Made by a program: the position numbers and the translations under genes
The notes under the pieces: generated by a model
The model's database searches: none
What the model was told of the DNA's origin: nothing
The model's input: only the letters and a program-made list of their open reading frames with translations
Shown: positions 6,480 through 8,841 of the stretch, one piece after another
Position numbering within the stretch: the first letter of the stretch is position 1
Layout: each line of letters begins with the position of its first letter
NCBI GenBank assembly: GCA_013375385.1
Contig: JABXJY010000101.1
Location: 1-8,841, forward strand
DNA length: 8,841 nt
Direction of reading: 5' to 3'
DNA from: Desulfobacterales bacterium
GTDB taxonomy: Bacteria; Desulfobacterota; DSM-4660; Desulfatiglandales; B25-G16

Positions 6480-7300
6480 TCATTAATCGCCATACGGATC
6501 TTTACGGTGTGTTAGGCTTCCCATTAAGTCAAACACTTGGCCCTATCATGCATAATACTGCCTTTGAGGTGACTGGGGTTAATGCAGTCTATCTGGCCTT
6601 TGAAACCGGAGATATAGAGGGGTGTGTCAAGGGCATGAGGGCCTTAGGCATAAAGGGGATGAGTGTTACACTGCCTTTTAAATCAGAGGTATTACCGTAC
6701 TTAGATGGTGTGGATGAGATGGCTAAAAAGATTGGGGCAGTAAATACCATTGTCAATAAAAATGGCCAACTGATCGGATATAATACTGATGCACTTGGAT
6801 CCCTTAAGGCACTTCAAGATGTGGTCGGTCTTACTGGGATGAACTGTCTTCTTCTAGGCGCTGGCGGTGCAGCTCGGGCCATCGGTTTTATTTTAAAAGA
6901 ACAGGGAGTCCATCTGACAATTGCCAACCGCTCCCCTGAGCGTGGGATAGCATTGGCCAGATCTCTCCACTCCCCTTTTGTCCTCTTAAAAGATGTAGGA
7001 AAGATGGATGAAGACATTTTGATCCAGGCAACACCAGTGGGAATGTATCCTCATAAAGATCAGTGCCTCATCCCAGAATATCTCCTGAAAGAAGGGATGG
7101 TGGTTATGGACATCATTTATAATCCTCCTGAGACCAGACTGGTAAAGACAGCCAGGAAAAGGGGATGCAGGACAATTACCGGGCTTACTATGTTTGTCTA
7201 CCAGGGTGCAGAACAGTTTAGATTGTGGACGGATATCAATCCGCCAATCAGCGCCATGAAGAGGGCTGTGAAAGAAGCACTTAACATAAGAGACGAATGA
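6476..7300 (+). CDS. aroE: Shikimate dehydrogenase (NADP)
   Basis: This enzyme reduces 3-dehydroshikimate to shikimate. The 274-residue product has normal AroE length. It shows the catalytic Lys69 in SVTLPFK and Asp105 in GYNTDALG, Asn90 in GAVNT, the dinucleotide loop GAGGAARA (128-135), the NADP-selective NRSPER (151-156), and the C-terminal TGLTMFVYQGAEQF block. The substrate-binding loop, normally with an S-x-S pair as in PxxHSxSP, here reads PLSQTLGP (16-23), so the two serines become Thr20 and Gly22. The start is the ATG in an ATGA overlap with aroD. No ribosome binding site is visible, so translational coupling is likely. Catalytic residues are intact, so an active enzyme is expected; a quinate/shikimate-type specificity is possible but less likely in this operon. 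Confidence 0.95.
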   Translation: MIINRHTDLYGVLGFPLSQTLGPIMHNTAFEVTGVNAVYLAFETGDIEGCVKGMRALGIKGMSVTLPFKSEVLPYLDGVDEMAKKIGAVNTIVNKNGQLIGYNTDALGSLKALQDVVGLTGMNCLLLGAGGAARAIGFILKEQGVHLTIANRSPERGIALARSLHSPFVLLKDVGKMDEDILIQATPVGMYPHKDQCLIPEYLLKEGMVVMDIIYNPPETRLVKTARKRGCRTITGLTMFVYQGAEQFRLWTDINPPISAMKRAVKEALNIRDE

Positions 7301-8562
7301 AAGAGATAAAACCCCGGCCCCATATCGATGCGACCGTAAGAATACCAGGTTCCAAGAGCATTACCCATCGGTCAGTCATAGCTGCTGGCCTGGCCAGACA
7401 GGGAAGCCGTATTCTGGGATTCCTTCCATGTCAAGATACTTCCTATACCATCAATGCCCTTAGAGAGCTTGGAATTCAGATATCAATAGAGGGAGAAGAC
7501 ATGAAGGTGATAGGGAGTGGAGGGAGATTCCTCCCTCCCTCAAACAGAAAGGAATTCTATCTGGGGAACTCCGGGACTTCTATGCGCCTCCTTCTGTCAA
7601 CAGTTTCCCTTGCCACGGGAGAATTTCTCCTTATCGGAAGCCCCCAAATGCTTTTGAGACCTGTTGAAGGGCTGGTTGACGCCCTGAACCAGCTCGGAGT
7701 GGAGGCCTTCTGTCTTGAGCAAAACGGGTGCCCCCCGGTTCTTGTCAGGGCAAGGGGCATCAAGGGTGGAAAGGTAACTATCTCTGGGCAAAAGAGCAGC
7801 CAGTATGTATCCTCACTCCTCCTATCCGGTCCTTATGCTGAAAAGGGGATAGAAATTGAGGTCACAGGAGGATTAGTCTCAGAACCATACGTGGATATTA
7901 CCATAGAGGTGATGAGGGAGTTCGGAATTTCTGTAATTAGGAACGGATATCGCTATTTCAGGGTTCCGGCCGGGTATGGCTATCTGCCCTGTCAGTTCTC
8001 AGTAGAAGGTGATGTATCAGGAGCTTCTTACTTTTGGGCAGCCGCAGCCGTTACAGGCGGAATGGTTACGACAGAAAATATCAGGCCCTATTCTACCAAG
8101 CAAGGGGATATAGGCTTTCTCGAGATCATCAAAGAAATGGGGTGCCAGGTCCGAAGGGAAATCGACCGGGTTACTGTTTATGGTGGACTGCTTTCCGGGA
8201 TTGAGTTGGATATGGCAGCCATGCCGGACATGGTGCCCACCTTGTCAGCCATTGCCCTTTTTGCAAACGGTAAGACAGTTATTCGAAATGTCTCTCACCT
8301 CCGTCATAAGGAGAGCAATCGTCTACGGGCCATAGCCCTTGAATGGAGTAAGCTGGGCGGCCGGGTGGAGGAACTGGTTGATGGGCTTATCATACACGGA
8401 GGAAGAAGGCTCTGCGGAACAACTGTTGAATCCCATTATGACCATCGCCTGGCTATGAGCTTGTCTGTGGTAGGATTGAAGGTGCCGGGAATCAAAATAG
8501 AGGCTGAACATTGTGTGAATAAATCATTTCCCCGATTCTGGGAATTATGGGACAGGTTGTAA
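7297..8562 (+). CDS. aroA: 5-enolpyruvylshikimate-3-phosphate (EPSP) synthase
   Basis: This enzyme transfers the enolpyruvyl group of PEP to shikimate-3-phosphate. The 421-residue product has the usual length and two-domain layout. It shows PGSKSITHR (17-25, Lys20), LGNSGTSMRLL (89-99, Arg97), SSQYVSSLLL (167-176), the catalytic Asp311 in MPDMVPTL and Lys338/Glu339 in RHKESNRL. DHRLAMS (382-388, Arg384) and VNKSFPRFW with Lys409 complete the site. Leu98 replaces the proline of the GNAGTAMRP motif of E. coli-type enzymes, so it belongs with the NSGT-R-L forms seen in Bacillus and archaeal-type enzymes. The ATG overlaps the aroE stop by four bases, and only a weak AAGAGA precedes it. It is the last gene of the operon. 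Confidence 0.97.
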   Translation: MKEIKPRPHIDATVRIPGSKSITHRSVIAAGLARQGSRILGFLPCQDTSYTINALRELGIQISIEGEDMKVIGSGGRFLPPSNRKEFYLGNSGTSMRLLLSTVSLATGEFLLIGSPQMLLRPVEGLVDALNQLGVEAFCLEQNGCPPVLVRARGIKGGKVTISGQKSSQYVSSLLLSGPYAEKGIEIEVTGGLVSEPYVDITIEVMREFGISVIRNGYRYFRVPAGYGYLPCQFSVEGDVSGASYFWAAAAVTGGMVTTENIRPYSTKQGDIGFLEIIKEMGCQVRREIDRVTVYGGLLSGIELDMAAMPDMVPTLSAIALFANGKTVIRNVSHLRHKESNRLRAIALEWSKLGGRVEELVDGLIIHGGRRLCGTTVESHYDHRLAMSLSVVGLKVPGIKIEAEHCVNKSFPRFWELWDRL

Positions 8563-8841
8563 CACAGTCATATCCAGTTTTGATACCCTGCAACTCAATG
8601 CAATGGTTACCGACTATTTACCTTTTAGCTATGCTACGGGGTCTACTCCTTTTCATTGGCTATTTGAGACCGAAATGAATAGAATGATCATCAATGAATA
8701 GCTGAATAGTTCATCTTGTATTCTTCACGTTGGTTAGAGAGAAAAAGGCAGGCCCCAATGCACTTCCAGTGACCCATGGAAATGAAGATATGAACATCCT
8801 ACCAAGACATTTCTGAAGGGTCGTAAATTGCCGACAAATAG
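8563..8841. other. Downstream region without a recognisable gene
   Basis: After the aroA stop no intrinsic terminator with a T-tract is visible within the window. Short inverted repeats (TAGC-TAT-GCTA around 8626-8636) are too weak to call. Forward, a 32-codon ORF (8603-8701) lacks a ribosome binding site. On the minus strand, 8734-8841 is open to the window edge for 35 codons but resembles no known family. No tRNA or mobile element was recognised. Confidence 0.5.
8674..8709. repeat. Short direct repeats of AATGAATAG
   Basis: AATGAATAG occurs at 8674-8682 and 8693-8701, and a partial copy TGAATAG at 8703-8709. The copies are short and A/T-rich, so chance is possible. No function is assigned. 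Confidence 0.35.

Noticed and set aside
6047..6493. Minus-strand 148-codon ORF opposite aroD
   Set aside because: Aro D is unambiguous on the plus strand here; the antisense frame shows no domain and no promoter or ribosome binding site context.
8734..8841. Minus-strand open frame reaching the window edge
   Set aside because: Only 35 codons with no recognisable motif; too short to call as the end of a gene.

Overview
This window holds a single plus-strand operon for aromatic amino acid biosynthesis, in the order aroK-aroC-aroF-aroB-pheA-tyrA-aroD-aroE-aroA. Together these genes encode all seven shikimate-pathway steps, from erythrose-4-phosphate plus phosphoenolpyruvate to chorismate. They also encode both terminal branches: a bifunctional chorismate mutase/prephenate dehydratase towards phenylpyruvate, and a prephenate dehydrogenase towards 4-hydroxyphenylpyruvate. 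Only an aminotransferase is missing for Phe and Tyr, and no trp gene is present. Moderate base composition, Shine-Dalgarno-led genes, a type I dehydroquinase, a fused P-protein and a mechanistically simple attenuator suggest a Gram-negative bacterium. The protein sequences look most like Desulfobacterota (former Deltaproteobacteria), but that assignment is an impression from motif style, not a search result.

Region 1-295 is the control region. The first bases may be the 3' end of an upstream gene (stop at 57-59). A sigma-70-like promoter follows (TTGACA at 77-82, TAAAAA at 100-105). Next comes a 23-codon leader peptide (132-203) with two Tyr, one Trp and two Phe codons, and then a strong intrinsic terminator (226-260). 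The leader RNA can form a complete set of alternative helices. Segment 1 (147-161) pairs with segment 2 (193-208), segment 2 (191-201) pairs with segment 3 (226-236), and segment 3 pairs with segment 4 (246-256). This is a trp-type transcription attenuator that would sense all three aromatic amino acids and set expression of the whole operon. It is the most notable thing in the window.

Region 296-8562 is the nine-gene operon. Most junctions are tight: 4-base ATGA overlaps at pheA/tyrA, aroD/aroE and aroE/aroA, a 14-base overlap at aroF/aroB, and gaps of 13-36 bases elsewhere. The one wide gap is the 122 bases between aroC and aroF, which holds a doubtful 36-codon ORF. The DAHP synthase lacks the N-terminal regulatory domain seen in many relatives, and the P-protein has a degenerate Phe-binding motif in its ACT domain. 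Control by attenuation may therefore matter more than feedback inhibition here, which is an inference.

Region 8563-8841 is downstream sequence with no convincing gene and no recognisable intrinsic terminator. It contains short direct repeats and only weak small ORFs.
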